NCBI RefSeq assembly: GCF_937951745.1
Contig: NZ_CALFBQ010000048.1
Coordinates: 20,659-84,658, forward strand
DNA from: an uncultured Chloroflexus sp.
Lineage (GTDB): Bacteria; Chloroflexota; Chloroflexia; Chloroflexales; Chloroflexaceae
DNA length: 64,000 bases
Reading direction: 5' to 3'
Shown: piece after piece, positions 44,701 through 54,098 of the stretch
How positions within the stretch are numbered: the stretch's first letter is position 1
Layout: each line of letters starts with the position of its first letter
Made by a program: the position numbers and the translations under genes
The notes under the pieces: model-generated
What the model saw: only the letters and a program-made list of their open reading frames with translations
Told to the model about the DNA's origin: nothing
Databases searched by the model: none

Positions 44701-46887
44701 ATGTCCATGCGACAGCTTTTCATCCTCTTGGTCTGGTTCGGTCTGGTTCTGTCGGTCTTGATGCTAACCGGTCGTGCCGTTATTGCCGCTCCCCTAACTC
44801 CACCTGCGGCTGCCGTCACTGCCAATGCGGCTTCATCGCTCCTGCCACAGCGAGTTGTTGCCGTTGATGTCTATGACAGGCATAGTTGTGCGTTAACGGC
44901 TGATGGCAAGGTGTGGTGTTGGGGTGATAATTTTTATGGTCAGCTCGGTGATGGCACGCACCAAAACACAAGTGTCCCGGTGCAAGCGACATTGTTGAAT
45001 GCCAGTGCGGTTAAGATTGCCGTTGGTTATGGGTATACGTGTGCTGTTACTGTAGAGAACCGGATTGTTTGTTGGGGCGATTCGTATAATACCGTTCAGT
45101 CTCGGGAATTGACCGGCATAACCGGAACCGTGACCGCTCTGGTGGCGGGCAGCTATCCGTGCGTTCTCAACGATAGCGGCATGGTTATGTGCTTCCAAGG
45201 TTCAACGCCAACGATCCCGATTTCAAGCGGCGCTGTATCGATATCGATAAGCTCCTCGCATGCATGTGCTGTGATGACCGATGGCCGTGTATGGTGTTGG
45301 GGTGATAATTCCTTTGGTCAATTGGGTGAAGGCGTAGCAGAGTGGCAACCGACGCCGGTAGCCGTGGCGCATCTGCCGAATACGATGGTTGCCGTTTCCG
45401 CCGGTAGGATGTATACCTGTGCGTTGAGTCGAGATGGTCGAGTCTGGTGTTGGGGCTACAATGAACATGGTCAGCTCGGTGATGGCACAACTACGAGTCG
45501 GGCACGGCCAATGGTGGTGGCTGATCTGCCAACGGACATTACCAGCATCAGCACCGGTTCGTTTCATACGTGTGCCGTGACCGCGTCGGGCAGTGCATGG
45601 TGTTGGGGTAACAATTTCTACGGTTCATTGGGAAATAACGATGTTCACGGTATGTCTACCAAACCGGTTGCGGTAACCGGTATCACAGGCGGCATTACCG
45701 CTCTGTCTGCCGGGTATAGCCATACCTGTGCGTTGATGGCGAGTGGCGGCGTGTTATGTTGGGGGCGCAATTTGGAGGGCCAACTAGGTGATGGCAGAGT
45801 TCTGCAGAGCACCACTGCGCGGTACAGTGCATCAGTGCCGAGTGGGGTACAAGCAATCACCGCAGGGCATTCGCATACCTGTGCCCTCGCTGCCGATGGT
45901 CGAGTGCTATGCTGGGGGGCAAAGTACGATAAAAATCTCTGCGATACGATGTTTACCGCACGTGGGGTGCCGACGGAAGTCGAAACGCTGTCAGGGGTGA
46001 CGGCAATCGATGCCGGCAATAGCCATACGTGCGCCCTGACGAGTGCCGGTGGTGTCGTCTGTTGGGGTGGCAATTATTATGGGCAGGCCGGCAATTCCTC
46101 TGGCCGGCGCAGTGATCCGCTACCGGTGACGAATCTGTCGTCAGGCGTGAGCGCAATCACTGCCGGTGAGCAGCACACCTGTGCGCTTAAGCAGAACGGC
46201 GACGTAGTCTGCTGGGGGCATCAGTGGGGTGCTACACCGACTGTGATTGCTGGTCTGCCACGTGATGTGCGCGCGATTACTGCCGGTGGGTTTCAGACCT
46301 GTGCCTTAGCCGCTGATGGTAGTGTGTATTGTTGGGCAAATGGCACGAGTGCTGAGTTCAGTAGTGACAAGATGCCGATGCGGGTCGCTAACCTCACCGA
46401 TGTGCGCGCAATTGCGGCCGGTGGTGCGCACACCTGTGCTGTCACTGCAACAGGTGGGGTGGTGTGTTGGGGGGCGAATAGGAGCGGTCAGCTCGGTGAC
46501 GGCACCACAACGGATCGCACAGCACCGGTTGCTGTAAATGGTTTAAGTACGGGTGTAGTCGCGCTAGCGGCGGGCAACGACCATACCTGTGCGCTCACGG
46601 TCGATCATCAGGTAAAGTGTTGGGGAAACAATGATGCCGGTCAGCTCGGTGTTGATGCACCAACAACCAGCAGCGAGCCGGTGACAGTAACGGGGATTAC
46701 CGGTCAAGTAACCGCTCTGACTGCCGGCAATAGTCATTCATGCGCGCTGTTGGCAGACGGTCGTGCCGTATGCTGGGGTGACAATGAAACCGGCCAGTTG
46801 GGTCTTGGTGATTTCCCCTACCGTGGATTCCCGATGCTGGTGCAGCTTGGGCTGTCTCAGTTGTACGTACCGCTCGTCAACCGATAA
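44701..46887 (+). CDS. Secreted RCC1-repeat protein, 14 repeats
   Basis: 728 residues. An N-terminal signal peptide or anchor (FILLVWFGLVLSVLMLTGRAVIAAP, about residues 6-30) precedes fourteen RCC1/ATS1-type repeats of ~48 residues, each with a core such as HTCALTADGKVWCWGDN followed by GQLGDGT. Fourteen repeats would make two seven-bladed propellers. Nearly every repeat carries a Cys pair about ten residues apart, likely disulfides outside the membrane. It ends without a cell-wall anchor (LSQLYVPLVNR). GGAG lies nine bases before the ATG. Related proteins are frequent in Chloroflexota and predatory bacteria and are probably used for adhesion or surface binding. No neighbour explains its job. 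Confidence 0.87.
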   Translation: MSMRQLFILLVWFGLVLSVLMLTGRAVIAAPLTPPAAAVTANAASSLLPQRVVAVDVYDRHSCALTADGKVWCWGDNFYGQLGDGTHQNTSVPVQATLLNASAVKIAVGYGYTCAVTVENRIVCWGDSYNTVQSRELTGITGTVTALVAGSYPCVLNDSGMVMCFQGSTPTIPISSGAVSISISSSHACAVMTDGRVWCWGDNSFGQLGEGVAEWQPTPVAVAHLPNTMVAVSAGRMYTCALSRDGRVWCWGYNEHGQLGDGTTTSRARPMVVADLPTDITSISTGSFHTCAVTASGSAWCWGNNFYGSLGNNDVHGMSTKPVAVTGITGGITALSAGYSHTCALMASGGVLCWGRNLEGQLGDGRVLQSTTARYSASVPSGVQAITAGHSHTCALAADGRVLCWGAKYDKNLCDTMFTARGVPTEVETLSGVTAIDAGNSHTCALTSAGGVVCWGGNYYGQAGNSSGRRSDPLPVTNLSSGVSAITAGEQHTCALKQNGDVVCWGHQWGATPTVIAGLPRDVRAITAGGFQTCALAADGSVYCWANGTSAEFSSDKMPMRVANLTDVRAIAAGGAHTCAVTATGGVVCWGANRSGQLGDGTTTDRTAPVAVNGLSTGVVALAAGNDHTCALTVDHQVKCWGNNDAGQLGVDAPTTSSEPVTVTGITGQVTALTAGNSHSCALLADGRAVCWGDNETGQLGLGDFPYRGFPMLVQLGLSQLYVPLVNR

Positions 46888-46898
46888 CGGAGACCCTG

Positions 46899-46925
46899 CG
46901 CGGCGGTTCTTCTGGCACCGCCGCG
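46899..46925. terminator. Probable bidirectional terminator
   Basis: CGCGGCGGT and ACCGCCGCG, 9-bp GC-rich stem, 9-base loop, between the convergent RCC1 and aminotransferase genes, twelve bases after the RCC1 stop. Confidence 0.45.
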
Positions 46926-47056
46926 AACCGCCGCTGTCGTGTGAGCCAGCGGATAGATTGTCAACAAGAGGGCTGCTCAGCTCACGACTGTAGGGCACAC
47001 GCGACGGTACGTCTGGCGCCGCCGCGTGTAGCATACTATTCACCGTTGCGAACCGT

Positions 47057-48496
47057 TTAATCTGCCGCTACCGCGGTTTTCGCTTCAACCGGCGGATGAA
47101 TGGCAAACACGGCGGGGGTGCTGCCCAGCTTGCGACCCAATGCATGCACCGCTTCGGCAACAATGCTGACGCAACGATCAGCCTCTTCGCGGGTCAGGAT
47201 CAGCGGCGGGGCCAGTTGGATCACCGGCTCAAGCCGGTCATCGGCGCGACAGATCAAACCGCGCTGCTTCAACTGGTCGCTCAGCCAGACCATCAACCGC
47301 TCTTCGGCCAACGATTCGCGGGTCGCGCGGTCACGCACCAGCTCGACCGCCATAAACATCCCCATCCCGCGCACCTCACCGACGTTAGGATGATTACCGA
47401 CTGCCGTTTCAAGTTCGCGCATCAGGTAGGCGCCCATATCGCGGCTCCGCTCAAGCAGATGCTCGCGTTCGATAATGTCAAGGTTGGCGAGTGCAGCGGC
47501 GCAACTGGCGGCGTGCCCACCGAAGGTAATGCCGTGCATGAACTTGTCGGCGTCGTTGTCAGACACAAACACATCGGCGATCGTATCACGCACAATCGCT
47601 GCGCCGAGCGGTGCGTAGCCGCTGGTCATCGCTTTCGCGGTTGTGATGATGTCGGGGTTGACTCCCATTGCTGTCGAACCGAACCAGTCGCCAACGCGAC
47701 CAAAACCGCAGATCACCTCATCGACAATCATCACAATCCCATAGTGATCGCAAATCTGGCGGATACGCTGGAGGTAGCCGGGGGGCGAGACAATCGCGCC
47801 ACCGCTATTCTGCACCGGCTCCATGATGATGGCAGCGATAGTTTCTGGCCCTTCAAACTCGATCAAGCGCTCGACCTCATCAACACAGACGCCATGGCAA
47901 GCACTGTGCAGGGCGCAGTAGTCGCAGCGGTAGCGGTAGGGAAGCGGCACGTGGCGCGCACCCGGCACTAGTGGCCCAAAACCGTTGCGGATCGAGGTCA
48001 CGCCATTAACCGAGAGCGCCCCCATCGAGGTGCCGTGGTAGCTCACGCGGCGGGCAATAATCTTGGTGCGGTCGGCAAAACCACGTCGGCGCTGATATGC
48101 CTTGGCGAGTTTCAGCGCTGTCTCAACCGCATCTGAACCGCCGGTCGTCAGGAAGACGCGCGAGCGGGGGCCGGTCGGGCTGATGGCCGCCAGCCGTGCT
48201 GACAGATCGATTAATGGCAAACTGGGGAAGCTAAAGGGACTAACGTATGCTATCTCGCTCAGTTGAGCACTGATCGCCTCGATAATTTCACGGCGACCAT
48301 AACCGACATTGACCGTAAACAGACCGGAGAGTCCATCGATGTACTCATTGCCGTCTTGATCCCATACGCGCGACCCTTCACCTCGCACGAGCACCGTGGG
48401 TCGCGCGTCGGTACTGGAGAAGTGGCCCATTTGGAAGAAGTGCAGCCAAGCGTTGTCACTAAGGGCCTGTAAGCGATTGTTCGTCAAAGTACTCAT
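47057..48496 (-). CDS. Class III PLP aminotransferase (omega-amino acid type)
   Basis: Transfers the terminal amino group of an omega-amino acid or amine to pyruvate or 2-oxoglutarate using PLP. 479 residues of fold-type I. Recognised motifs are GLSGLFTVNVGYGRREI (N-terminal), LTTGGSDAVETALKLAKAY (phosphate-binding), MIVDEVICGFGRVGDWFGS (PLP Asp in DEV) and TTAKAMTSGYAPLGAAIV (Schiff-base Lys). A Cys-rich loop YRCDYCALHSACHGVC lies near 180-200, as in beta-alanine- and putrescine-pyruvate transaminases. The exact substrate is open. It stands alone, with no degradative operon beside it. Confidence 0.9.
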   Translation of the reverse strand: MSTLTNNRLQALSDNAWLHFFQMGHFSSTDARPTVLVRGEGSRVWDQDGNEYIDGLSGLFTVNVGYGRREIIEAISAQLSEIAYVSPFSFPSLPLIDLSARLAAISPTGPRSRVFLTTGGSDAVETALKLAKAYQRRRGFADRTKIIARRVSYHGTSMGALSVNGVTSIRNGFGPLVPGARHVPLPYRYRCDYCALHSACHGVCVDEVERLIEFEGPETIAAIIMEPVQNSGGAIVSPPGYLQRIRQICDHYGIVMIVDEVICGFGRVGDWFGSTAMGVNPDIITTAKAMTSGYAPLGAAIVRDTIADVFVSDNDADKFMHGITFGGHAASCAAALANLDIIEREHLLERSRDMGAYLMRELETAVGNHPNVGEVRGMGMFMAVELVRDRATRESLAEERLMVWLSDQLKQRGLICRADDRLEPVIQLAPPLILTREEADRCVSIVAEAVHALGRKLGSTPAVFAIHPPVEAKTAVAAD

Positions 48497-48817
48497 ATAA
48501 CCTCACTAACTACGTCCGCTACCGTGGTCTCCAACGCGCATTGCGCGACTGCGACGCCGCAGCAGGCTAGAAGGGAAACCACATCGTAGGCACGTGCCCC
48601 GACGCTGGCGCGGACACGAGAACAGGGCGACGCACCGACTGGTGCAACTGAGATGCGCGTGGCCCTGACACACGCACACCTCACGGGTATCAATCTGCCA
48701 ATGGAGTGCCTTTCTAGCCGGACGGGCCGGCGCTATAAACACTCATCCAGCGCGTATACGAAACCAGCGGGGAACAGCTCGACGCTGCCCGTGAACAGTG
48801 GTTTGCGTATCGCGGGG
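48497..48817. other. Intergenic, no gene seen
   Basis: About 320 GC-rich bases between two minus-strand genes. Short open frames lack ribosome-binding sites and family resemblance. It presumably contains the aminotransferase promoter. Confidence 0.5.
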
Positions 48818-49522
48818 CTAATTATCGACCAGACGCATCACCCGGAAGGCTTCGGCGTAAGCCGTACCGATCTTGGCGCCGTTCTCGGCATCCCACTTGC
48901 GCACCCACTCGGCGACCTCGGGGCCAAGTTGCGAGCGGTGGCAGAGCAGGCTCTCGATCTTCTGCTCGATCCGATCGCTGATATCGAGGTAAAGATCAGG
49001 GGCCGGCGGGAACATCAGATAGAGTTCGCGCACTTTATGCGGCTCGTAGCCTTCGGCGAGCAATTCCGGGAAGATAGGACGGGTTTCAGCGCTAGGGAAG
49101 ACAGCGTAAATTGCCGCTTCGCCAGCGGCCCGATGATCGGGGTGGTTGATGTACGTGCTGCCGGCAAAGATCAAGGTTGGGTCTTGGCAGAGCACGCGGA
49201 AGGGGCGAATCTCACGGATGAGACGAGTCAACTCGCGCCGCAGTTCAAGGGTTGGCTGTAACACGCCGTCACGATAGCCGAGGAAACGCACATCATGAAC
49301 ACCCAGCACGGTTGCTGCTGCTCGCTGCTCATCCTGCCGGCGCGCCGCCAATGCCACCAGATCGATCCCCGGCTCGTTAGAGCCGGCCGATCCATCGGTA
49401 ACAATACAGTAGATCACCGGATGTCCAGACGCCACCCAGCCGGCAATCGTCCCAGCGGCGGCAAACTCGATGTCGTCAGCGTGTGCGGCAATGACCAAAA
49501 TTGGTTCGGGCTGGACGTGCAT
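48818..49522 (-). CDS. PIG-L/LmbE-family deacetylase
   Basis: A zinc-dependent N-acetylglucosaminyl deacetylase-type protein of 234 residues. The metal motif at the start is AHADDIEFAAAGTIAGW (family consensus AHPDDE; here Ala replaces Pro and Ile the Glu), and the third ligand His is in YINHPDHRAAGEA. VTDGSAGSNEPGID and LGYRDGVLQPT match the family. The loss of Glu beside the metal site is a modest caution for activity. Substrates in the family range from sugar lipids to bacillithiol precursors. The ATG follows GGGAGG. Confidence 0.87.
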   Translation of the reverse strand: MHVQPEPILVIAAHADDIEFAAAGTIAGWVASGHPVIYCIVTDGSAGSNEPGIDLVALAARRQDEQRAAATVLGVHDVRFLGYRDGVLQPTLELRRELTRLIREIRPFRVLCQDPTLIFAGSTYINHPDHRAAGEAAIYAVFPSAETRPIFPELLAEGYEPHKVRELYLMFPPAPDLYLDISDRIEQKIESLLCHRSQLGPEVAEWVRKWDAENGAKIGTAYAEAFRVMRLVDN

Positions 49523-49576
49523 ACAACCTCCCTCTTTTCTAGTCTACACGAAGATCGGGGGGCTTGTCTAGGGGGG

Positions 49577-49926
49577 TTATGCCGCAACCAGATCTGTAAC
49601 GTATGCCGAGACGTGCTGAGCGATCGCAAGTGCTTCCTCGGCATCACGTTGATTGGGCAGCGATTGGGATACATCAGGGGTGAAACCCGGATAGCGAGTC
49701 GTTGCTATCGCGGCTCGTGGCGCAGCATTGACTTGACTGGGCAGATCAGACAACTTGTGAATACGGTACGGCACAAGGCCTTGATGCACGATCAACGCTT
49801 CGAGTGACGTTTTAACGCACTGCGGGCAATGAAAACAAACCTGATTAGAGATGCCTTCACGCAGGCAAGCCGGGCGACGCGCACATCATCGCGCGCAGAA
49901 GCTAGCCATTGTTCAGGAGCGCTCAT
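49577..49926 (-). pseudogene. Frameshifted HEPN-domain protein (toxin type)
   Basis: From an ATG at 49926 the first 25 codons (MSAPEQWLASARDDVRVARL) match the N-terminal helix of HEPN proteins. The frame then breaks near 49845. In another frame the text continues with NQVCFHCPQCVKTSLEALIVHQGLVPYRIHKLSDL and RYPGFTPDVSQSLPNQRDAEEALAIAQ, typical of minimal HEPN proteins, to a stop at 49577. Part of the join region is probably also deleted. Its ATG overlaps the stop of the MNT remnant (ATGA), the normal order for a MNT-HEPN toxin-antitoxin pair. An AAAGG site precedes the start. Confidence 0.75.
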
Positions 49927-50164
49927 AGAGCACCTTTCCTTATCAGCTTCGATACTTTCATCGTCGCAAATTCGTGCGGCGTGTAGACCACAATATTAAC
50001 CCCAAGGCGCGGAGGTAGTAACAACAGCACCTCGTGGATGTGATCAAGGGAACGTTGATCTGTTCGGGGTGATAGTGCTCGCGTAGCAGCTCGACGTAGC
50101 AAGCCAATTCCGCTTCCAGCAATGCGCAGCGTCCTTGGATGGGATTGGTGATGGGTGTGTTCAT
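49923..50164 (-). pseudogene. Remnant of MNT nucleotidyltransferase antitoxin
   Basis: Starts MNTPITNPIQGR and continues ELACYVELLREHYHPEQI, the usual N-terminal helix of minimal nucleotidyltransferases. The next element should be the GS-x10-D-x-D catalytic motif, but this is missing. After a deletion and frame change the end of the fold is readable (LDHIHEVLLLLPPRLGVNIVVYTPHEFATM) up to a TGA that overlaps the HEPN start. So the catalytic core is lost while both ends remain. Neighbour of the frameshifted HEPN gene; both members of the pair are dead. Confidence 0.7.
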
Positions 50165-50173
50165 GAGTTTAGG

Positions 50174-50653
50174 TCAGTATTTGCTGATCGATCTTAAGAT
50201 CATCTTCCAGTTCAATTCCCAGCCAAAATCGAGGAATTCGCGCCATTCCCAAATCAGATCACGCCCACGTTGGATCCGGTAAAGACCGTGCCGGTCGAGG
50301 AGTGTATGGATGGCGGCAAAGCGCAATGTGAGCCAACCGTCACGTTCGTAGAGCACAATGTCATCGAGCGCGATGTCGAGATACAGCGGTGCAAGATAGG
50401 GAGTGAATTCGGCAGGCGTTTTGACTATCACGGTCGCTCTTCCGCGCCACGCCGCCGGCAAGCACGCAAGCAGATATTGGTGGCGCTCCTATAACGATGT
50501 TGGCAGATGTTCCGCGATGAGCAACAGATCTCAATCGCTTGCGGGCCGGGCATCATCCCACGCTCGTAAGCCGAACAAGGCCATCCCGATCAGGTTGTGG
50601 CCCAACGGTTGTTGTAATGCTGCCACAACCGGAACGAGATCATTGATGGGTGT
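50174..50653 (-). pseudogene. Second decayed nucleotidyltransferase-domain gene
   Basis: The last 95 codons (from 50461: VIVKTPAEFTPYLAPLYLDIALDDIVLYERDGWL, then RGRDLIWEWREF) match the C-terminal half of larger Chloroflexota nucleotidyltransferase-domain proteins. Upstream in the same frame the catalytic region reads GLRAWDDARPASD-stop-DLLL, where GSRARGDARP-SDWDLL is expected: the Trp codon has become TGA and the catalytic Ser is Leu. A second stop follows 13 codons later. The left boundary is approximate because no start codon can be defended. Confidence 0.7.
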
Positions 50654-50926
50654 TGCTGTTTGGGTCGCCGGTCACGTGATCCTGCCTTGATGGAAGACGG
50701 TTATGGAGAGTCATTATTGTATCGGATTCTAAGGGTGTTGGGCGCGATGGGGTATGACTATGGGGAAACCGGATACCCACAGGTGAGTCGGATTGGTATG
50801 GTTGGCGCAGTTGGTGTGCATCCGGCCCAATCCTTGTCCTATACACCATGAATCACTCCTGCCTTGCACATTTGCTGGTACAATAAAAAAGCATCCCCCA
50901 ATCGAACCAACCGGCGAGGAGGCAGC

Positions 50927-53152
50927 ATGAAACGACGGGGCTGGAATCCGGCGACGTGGGTAAGTCTCGTACCCAATGGGCTTGGGCAGGTCAAGCCAAA
51001 CCATTATTGGGAAATGGCGCGCACCGTGTGGGAAAATCGCGACAGTCTCGGCAAGGCGTGGCGGATTTTAAACGAGGGTGTCTGCGACGGGTGCGCGTTG
51101 GGTACCGCCGGTCTGCGCGATTTCACCATGAAAGGTGTGCATCTCTGTACGGTACGACTGAACCTGTTGCGCCTCAATACGATGCCGCCGCTCGATGTGC
51201 GTCGGCTAGAGGATGTTACGGCGCTGCGCGATCTGAGCGGGCGTGAATTGCGTGCGCTTGGCCGCTTGCCCTACCCTATGATCCGCCGGCGTGGTGAGGC
51301 TGGCTTTCGCCGAATGACGTGGGACGCAGCGCTGAACGAGATTGCCGCGTGCCTGCGCACTGCTGATCCGCGCCGGATCGCGTTTTATCTCACTTCACGC
51401 GGCATCACCAACGAGACTTACTATGTGGCCCAAAAGGTGGCCCGCTTTCTCGGCACCAATAACATCGATAACGCTGCCCGTCTCTGCCACGCACCGAGCA
51501 CGACCGCAATGAAGCAGGTCCTCGGTGTAGCTGCTTCGACCTGTAGCTACCGCGACTGGATTGGCAGCGATGTGCTGCTCTTTATCGGCAGCGATGCGCC
51601 CAACAATCAGCCGGTGACGACCAAGTATCTCTACTACGCCAAGCAGCACGGCACCCGCATTTTCGTCATCAACCCCTACCGCGAACCGGGTCTCGAACGC
51701 TATTGGGTACCGAGTGTATTCGAGAGCGCGCTGTTCGGCACCCGCCTCGCCGACCGCTTCTTCCAGATTCACACCGGTGGCGACATCGCTTTTCTCAACG
51801 GCGTGCTCAAGCATCTGATCGAGCGAAATTGGATTGACCGTTCCTTTATTGACGCCCATACCTGCGGCTTTGCCGATGTGCAGATCGCGCTGGCCGGGCA
51901 GTCTTGGGAGGAATTGGAACAGGCGAGCGGCAGCACCCGCGCCGAGATGCTGACCCTTGCCGAGGTATTGGCACAGGCCAAGAGTGCGGTGTTCGTGTGG
52001 AGTATGGGTATTACGCAGCACGAGTATGGGGTCGAGAATGTCAAAGCAATTCTCAATTTGGCGCTTGCCCGTGGTTTTATTGGCCGAGAATACTGCGGGG
52101 TGATGCCGATCCGTGGTCATAGCGGCGTGCAAGGTGGTGGCGAGATGGGGTGTCTGGCGACGGCTTTCCCCGGCGGGAGACCGGTGAATACCGCGCAAGC
52201 GCGCTGGCTGGGCAGGCAGTGGGGCTTTGCCGTGCCGGATTGGAAGGGGCTCAGTTGCGGCGAGATGCTCGATGCTGCTTACGATGGTGCGCTTGATGTG
52301 TTCTACGCCGTAGGAGGCAATTTCCTCGATACCATGCCCGATCCTGAGTACATTCGCGCTGCGCTGAGCCGTCCGGCGCTGCGCGTCCATCAAGATATTG
52401 TCCTAACCAGCCAAATGCTAGTTGATCCCGCCGACACCGTGATCCTGCTGCCGGCAGCGACGCGCTACGAGCAGCGCGATGGCGGTACTGAAACCTCTAC
52501 CGAGCGCGAGATTATCTTCTCGCCGTTCATTACGCCGCCTCCCGGCGAAGCACGCAGCGAGTGGGAAATTCTCATGCAGGTGGCCGAACGAACCTACCCC
52601 GAACGATCGCGTCTGATCCGGTTTACCGATGGCCAGCAGATCCGGGAAGAGATTGCCCGGGTTGTGCCTGAGTACGACGGTATTCAGCGTCTGCGCAAGG
52701 CTGGCGATCATGTGCAATGGGGTGGGCGCATCTTGTGCCGTGACGGGTGCTTTGCCACTTCTGACGGCAAGGCGCGCTTTACCCCGCTGACGCCGCCGCA
52801 AACCCAATTGCCGCCGGGGATGTTTGTGCTCAAGACCCGGCGCGGCAAGCAGTTCAACTCGCTGGTGCATGCTGAGCGCGATCCGTTGAACGGTGCAGCA
52901 CGCGATGACGTGCTGATCAACCCTGACGATGCGGTGCGGTTGGGCCTGCGTGAGGGCGAGTGGGTGGTATTGCGGTCGGAAGTGGGCGAAATGCAGGCCC
53001 GGATCAAGTTTGCGCCGCTCAAACCGGGCAACATTCAGGTGCATTGGCCAGAAGGTAATGTCTTGATCGACGCTCGCCGGCGCGATCCGGGGTCGGGAGT
53101 GCCAGCGTACAAGGCAGTGGTGAGCATTCACCGGCAATCACCATCGGCATAG
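50927..53152 (+). CDS. YdeP/FdhF-type molybdopterin oxidoreductase
   Basis: Large molybdenum enzyme of the DMSO-reductase family, 741 residues. An N-terminal cysteine group (C53-x2-C56, C74) follows the unusual [18 protein letters not shown] pattern of the YdeP subgroup rather than a full four-Cys cluster motif. [16 protein letters not shown] (Cys187) aligns with the Sec/Cys metal-ligand site of Fdh[16 protein letters not shown] and [18 protein letters not shown] bind the pterin dinucleotide. The C-terminal aspartate-decarboxylase-like barrel ([29 protein letters not shown]) ends it. The start follows CGAGGAGG. FdhD lies downstream on the same strand. No electron-transfer beta/gamma subunits are adjacent, so the physiological reaction is uncertain. 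Confidence 0.88.
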   Translation: MKRRGWNPATWVSLVPNGLGQVKPNHYWEMARTVWENRDSLGKAWRILNEGVCDGCALGTAGLRDFTMKGVHLCTVRLNLLRLNTMPPLDVRRLEDVTALRDLSGRELRALGRLPYPMIRRRGEAGFRRMTWDAALNEIAACLRTADPRRIAFYLTSRGITNETYYVAQKVARFLGTNNIDNAARLCHAPSTTAMKQVLGVAASTCSYRDWIGSDVLLFIGSDAPNNQPVTTKYLYYAKQHGTRIFVINPYREPGLERYWVPSVFESALFGTRLADRFFQIHTGGDIAFLNGVLKHLIERNWIDRSFIDAHTCGFADVQIALAGQSWEELEQASGSTRAEMLTLAEVLAQAKSAVFVWSMGITQHEYGVENVKAILNLALARGFIGREYCGVMPIRGHSGVQGGGEMGCLATAFPGGRPVNTAQARWLGRQWGFAVPDWKGLSCGEMLDAAYDGALDVFYAVGGNFLDTMPDPEYIRAALSRPALRVHQDIVLTSQMLVDPADTVILLPAATRYEQRDGGTETSTEREIIFSPFITPPPGEARSEWEILMQVAERTYPERSRLIRFTDGQQIREEIARVVPEYDGIQRLRKAGDHVQWGGRILCRDGCFATSDGKARFTPLTPPQTQLPPGMFVLKTRRGKQFNSLVHAERDPLNGAARDDVLINPDDAVRLGLREGEWVVLRSEVGEMQARIKFAPLKPGNIQVHWPEGNVLIDARRRDPGSGVPAYKAVVSIHRQSPSA

Positions 53153-53230
53153 ATAGTGGGGGAAGGGGTAGGTTTTACCCTTGCTGCTCCTACCACTACG
53201 TCAATCATCAATCAACAAAGGCGCATCCGA

Positions 53231-54085
53231 ATGATTACCCGTGCAACCATTCGTCGGCGTACCGTAGTCAAAATCCGTGACGGACGCTGGCAACACGAGA
53301 AAGATGCGGTCGTTGTCGAAGAGCCGCTCGAGATGCGGCTTGCCGTACCGAGCGGCGCACGCGTCCTCTCGCTTGCCACCCTCATGCGCACGCCGGGCGC
53401 TGATATCGAGCTAGCTGCCAGTTTTCTCTTCAGCGAAGGTGTGATCAACAACCGCTATGACATCGTTACCATCCGCTACTGCGTTGATGCCGATGAAGAA
53501 GCGCAGTTTAATACACTCATCGTCACGCTCCGCCCCGATGTACCCCTTGATCTTGACCATGCCCGCCGAATCTTTATCGTCTCGTCGTCGTGTGGGGTAT
53601 GTGGCAAGGCATCGCTAGAAGCGTTGCGTTTGCGCGGCTGCGCACCGTTGGCCGATGATCCACCGGTGCGCGTCTCAGGTGCGGCATTGGCCGGCCTCGA
53701 CAAAACGCTCCGGCAGGCGCAAGACCTCTTTGCCCGTACTGGTGGTCTACACGCTGCTGCGCTCTTTACGCCGGATGGCCGATTGCTGGCAATATACGAA
53801 GATATTGGGCGCCACAATGCGCTTGACAAACTGATTGGCGCACACCTGCTTGCTGGCCAGCTTGATCTCTTGCGCCAATCGGTATTGCTGGTCAGCGGGC
53901 GGGCCAGTTTCGAGATCATGCAAAAAGCACTGATGGCGCGCATCCCAATCGTGGTTGCCGTCGGCGCGCCATCAGAACTTGCCATCACAGTAGCTCAGCA
54001 CTTCAACCTAACCCTAATCGGCTTCCTGCGCGGCGCATCGTGCAATATCTACGCCGGCGCCGAACGGGTCGTTGCCCCGACGTAA
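53231..54085 (+). CDS. fdhD: Formate dehydrogenase accessory sulfurtransferase FdhD
   Basis: Carries sulfur from the cysteine desulfurase to the molybdenum cofactor of FdhF-type enzymes. 284 residues from the ATG at 53231 (AAAGG upstream; a longer frame from 53156 lacks a site). The hallmark sulfur-carrying motif is SSSCGVCGKASLEAL (C121-G-V-C124). Other conserved blocks are RTPGADIELAASFLFSEGVI near the start, GGLHAAALFTPDGRLLAIYEDIGRHNALDKLIG, SGRASFEIMQKA and VAVGAPSELAITVAQHFNLTLIGFLRG. It lies 78 bases downstream of the molybdoenzyme gene, which makes that enzyme its client. Confidence 0.93.
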   Translation: MITRATIRRRTVVKIRDGRWQHEKDAVVVEEPLEMRLAVPSGARVLSLATLMRTPGADIELAASFLFSEGVINNRYDIVTIRYCVDADEEAQFNTLIVTLRPDVPLDLDHARRIFIVSSSCGVCGKASLEALRLRGCAPLADDPPVRVSGAALAGLDKTLRQAQDLFARTGGLHAAALFTPDGRLLAIYEDIGRHNALDKLIGAHLLAGQLDLLRQSVLLVSGRASFEIMQKALMARIPIVVAVGAPSELAITVAQHFNLTLIGFLRGASCNIYAGAERVVAPT

Positions 54086-54098
54086 CGAAGCTATACGT

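Noticed and set aside
44860..46850. Tandem DNA repeat or CRISPR-like array
   Set aside because: The recurring TGTGCG...TGTTGGGG words encode the conserved core of RCC1 repeats; spacing of about 150 bases and an open frame explain them.
47096..47971. Plus-strand open frame of 291 codons opposite the aminotransferase
   Set aside because: Shadow of conserved PLP motifs; no independent evidence.
49958..50164. Intact small gene of 68 codons
   Set aside because: Only its first half is nucleotidyltransferase-like; the remainder is out-of-frame reading after a deletion, so it is a remnant.
51485..51500. Selenocysteine site in the molybdoenzyme
   Set aside because: The active-site codon corresponding to FdhF selenocysteine is TGC (Cys187), not TGA, so no recoding is needed.
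51395..52393. Minus-strand open frame of 332 codons opposite the molybdoenzyme
   Set aside because: Long only because of codon bias on the other strand; composition unlike any protein and no start site.
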